From Verrucomicrobiota bacterium (GTDB taxonomy: Bacteria > Verrucomicrobiota > Verrucomicrobiia > Limisphaerales > UBA9464), in NCBI GenBank assembly GCA_025354845.1, contig JANXMD010000019.1, positions 1-5,123 of the forward strand: DNA of 5,123 nucleotides, read 5' to 3'. Within the stretch, counting starts at the first letter, position 1, and each line of letters starts with the position of its first letter. Shown one piece after another: positions 4,302 to 5,123 of the stretch. The notes under the pieces are model-generated. The model worked only from the letters and a program-made list of their open reading frames with translations. It ran no database searches and was not told the DNA's origin. The position numbers and the translations under genes are program-made.

Positions 4302-5123
4302 ATGACGATTGCCGAACTTCACGCCAACGAGGAACTCCGCCGCCACGAGTTCCCGGTGGCGGCTCACAAGATCCACCTGGGCCACGCCGCAGTCTGCCCG
4401 CTTCCGCGTCGGGTCGCCGAGGCGGTCCAGGCCCGTGCGATGGCCGCCACCCTGGACGATCAGGAGGCCTCTTTGCCGCCCCATTATCTCGCCGACACCC
4501 GCCGGTTGGTGGCTGAAACCCTGAAGGCGCAAGCGGATGAAATCGCCTTTGTCGGCCCCACTTCGGTGGCTTTGAGCTATGTCGCGGCGGGCATGCCGTG
4601 GAAAAAGGGGCACAACGTTCTCGTCTATCACGACGACTATCCGTCGAACGTCTATCCCTGGATGGCTCTGGCCGATCGCGGGGTGGAGGTCCGCCTGCTG
4701 AATGTTCGCGAATACGGCAAGATCCGGCTCGTAGATGTCCAGGGGCAGGTGGACGAAAACACCCGTTTGGTGGCGCTCTCGAGCTGTCATTTCGTGACCG
4801 GATGGCGGTTGAACGTGGACGCTCTTGGCAAGTGGCTTCACTCACGCGGAATTCTGTTCAGCGTGGACGCGATTCAAACCCTGGGTGCCTTCCCAACCTC
4901 GGTGGAGCACGTGGATTTTCTCGCGGCCGACACCCACAAGTGGATGCTCGGACCCTGTGCCGCCGGCGTGCTCTACGTGCGCAAGGAGGTGCAGGCGCGG
5001 CTCGCACCCATCGTCCACGGTTGGCACAACGTGCGGTCGCCGCAGTTCCTCACTGCCGAGGATCTCCATTTCCGCAACGACGCCCGCAAGTACGAGGCGG
5101 GGTCGCAGAACCTGCTCGGCTTG
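4302..5123 (+). CDS. Class V PLP-dependent aminotransferase-fold enzyme (cysteine desulfurase / isopenicillin-N epimerase-like), N-terminal part
   Basis: An open frame of 274 codons from ATG 4302 that runs off the right edge; an in-frame TGA at 4254-4256 and no other ATG in between fix the start. The protein has the class V (NifS/SufS-like) aminotransferase fold. HLGHAA at 25-30 is the substrate-side N-terminal strand, GPTSVA at 85-90 the likely PLP-phosphate loop, YPSNVYPW at 113-120 the segment over the cofactor, and SCHFVTG at 161-167 a further conserved strand. SVDAIQTLG at 187-195 has D189 (pyridine nitrogen) and Q192 (O3'), ADTHKWMLGP at 209-218 has K213 as the Schiff-base lysine, and KYEAGSQN at 263-270 matches the usual RFExGTxN. 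The catalytic core is therefore intact. In SufS a histidine stacks on PLP in the segment matching DDYPSN; a tyrosine seems to replace it here, and the loop carrying the desulfurase cysteine lies beyond the window. Desulfurase, epimerase/lyase or kynureninase-like activity cannot be told apart. No iron-sulfur assembly genes are adjacent. Confidence 0.88.
   Translation, partial: MTIAELHANEELRRHEFPVAAHKIHLGHAAVCPLPRRVAEAVQARAMAATLDDQEASLPPHYLADTRRLVAETLKAQADEIAFVGPTSVALSYVAAGMPWKKGHNVLVYHDDYPSNVYPWMALADRGVEVRLLNVREYGKIRLVDVQGQVDENTRLVALSSCHFVTGWRLNVDALGKWLHSRGILFSVDAIQTLGAFPTSVEHVDFLAADTHKWMLGPCAAGVLYVRKEVQARLAPIVHGWHNVRSPQFLTAEDLHFRNDARKYEAGSQNLLGL

Noticed and set aside
4145..4516. Plus-strand frame of 123 residues starting before the aminotransferase gene
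   Set aside because: It is out of frame with the aminotransferase, covers the intergenic repeats and turns into Pro/Gly/Arg-rich sequence; no start signal or domain.
4243..4845. Minus-strand frames of 200 and 184 residues opposite the aminotransferase gene
   Set aside because: The plus strand codes for an intact PLP-enzyme core here; the antisense products are Pro/Arg-rich or His-rich mirror translations.

Overview
The window looks like an ordinary chromosomal stretch from a GC-rich bacterium of the Planctomycetes-Verrucomicrobia-Chlamydiae (PVC) group, most likely Verrucomicrobiota. Two things point there. The left edge carries the tail of a PVC-type putative haem-binding/c-type cytochrome protein, a family largely confined to that group. 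The intergenic spacers also hold short degenerate repeats built on GCAGATGGACGCAGAT-like units, which I recall as common in such genomes. The assignment is an inference from these signals, not a database result.

Layout: (1) 2-226, plus strand, is the C-terminal end of the haem-binding-domain protein, cut by the left edge. (2) 227-322 is a short convergent spacer with one repeat copy. (3) 323-1702 and 1699-3231, both minus strand, form a two-gene unit: an ABC-2-type membrane permease followed by a CCA-adding/poly(A) polymerase-type tRNA nucleotidyltransferase with an HD domain. Stop and start overlap by 4 bases (GTGA). (4) 3232-3359 is the divergent promoter spacer, with a 7+7 inverted repeat. 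(5) 3360-4091, plus strand, is a complete TerC-family membrane protein. (6) 4092-4301 is a spacer with a second, inverted copy of the repeat, a related repeat, and two copies of GATTCGAAT. (7) 4302-5123, plus strand, is the N-terminal 274 codons of a class V PLP-dependent aminotransferase-like enzyme, cut by the right edge.

The genes do not form one pathway: tRNA 3'-end maturation, a probable ABC export subunit, a probable metal-ion (Mn2+-type) transporter and a PLP enzyme sit side by side. The one real coupling is permease-cca. I found no convincing new multi-gene system, defence island, mobile element, CRISPR array or RNA gene. The points worth a second look are the permease without an adjacent ATPase that is fused transcriptionally to a tRNA-processing gene, the inverted pair of dispersed repeats, the repeated GATTCGAAT/GTGAGAAG words before the aminotransferase gene, and the undefined subfamily of that aminotransferase.
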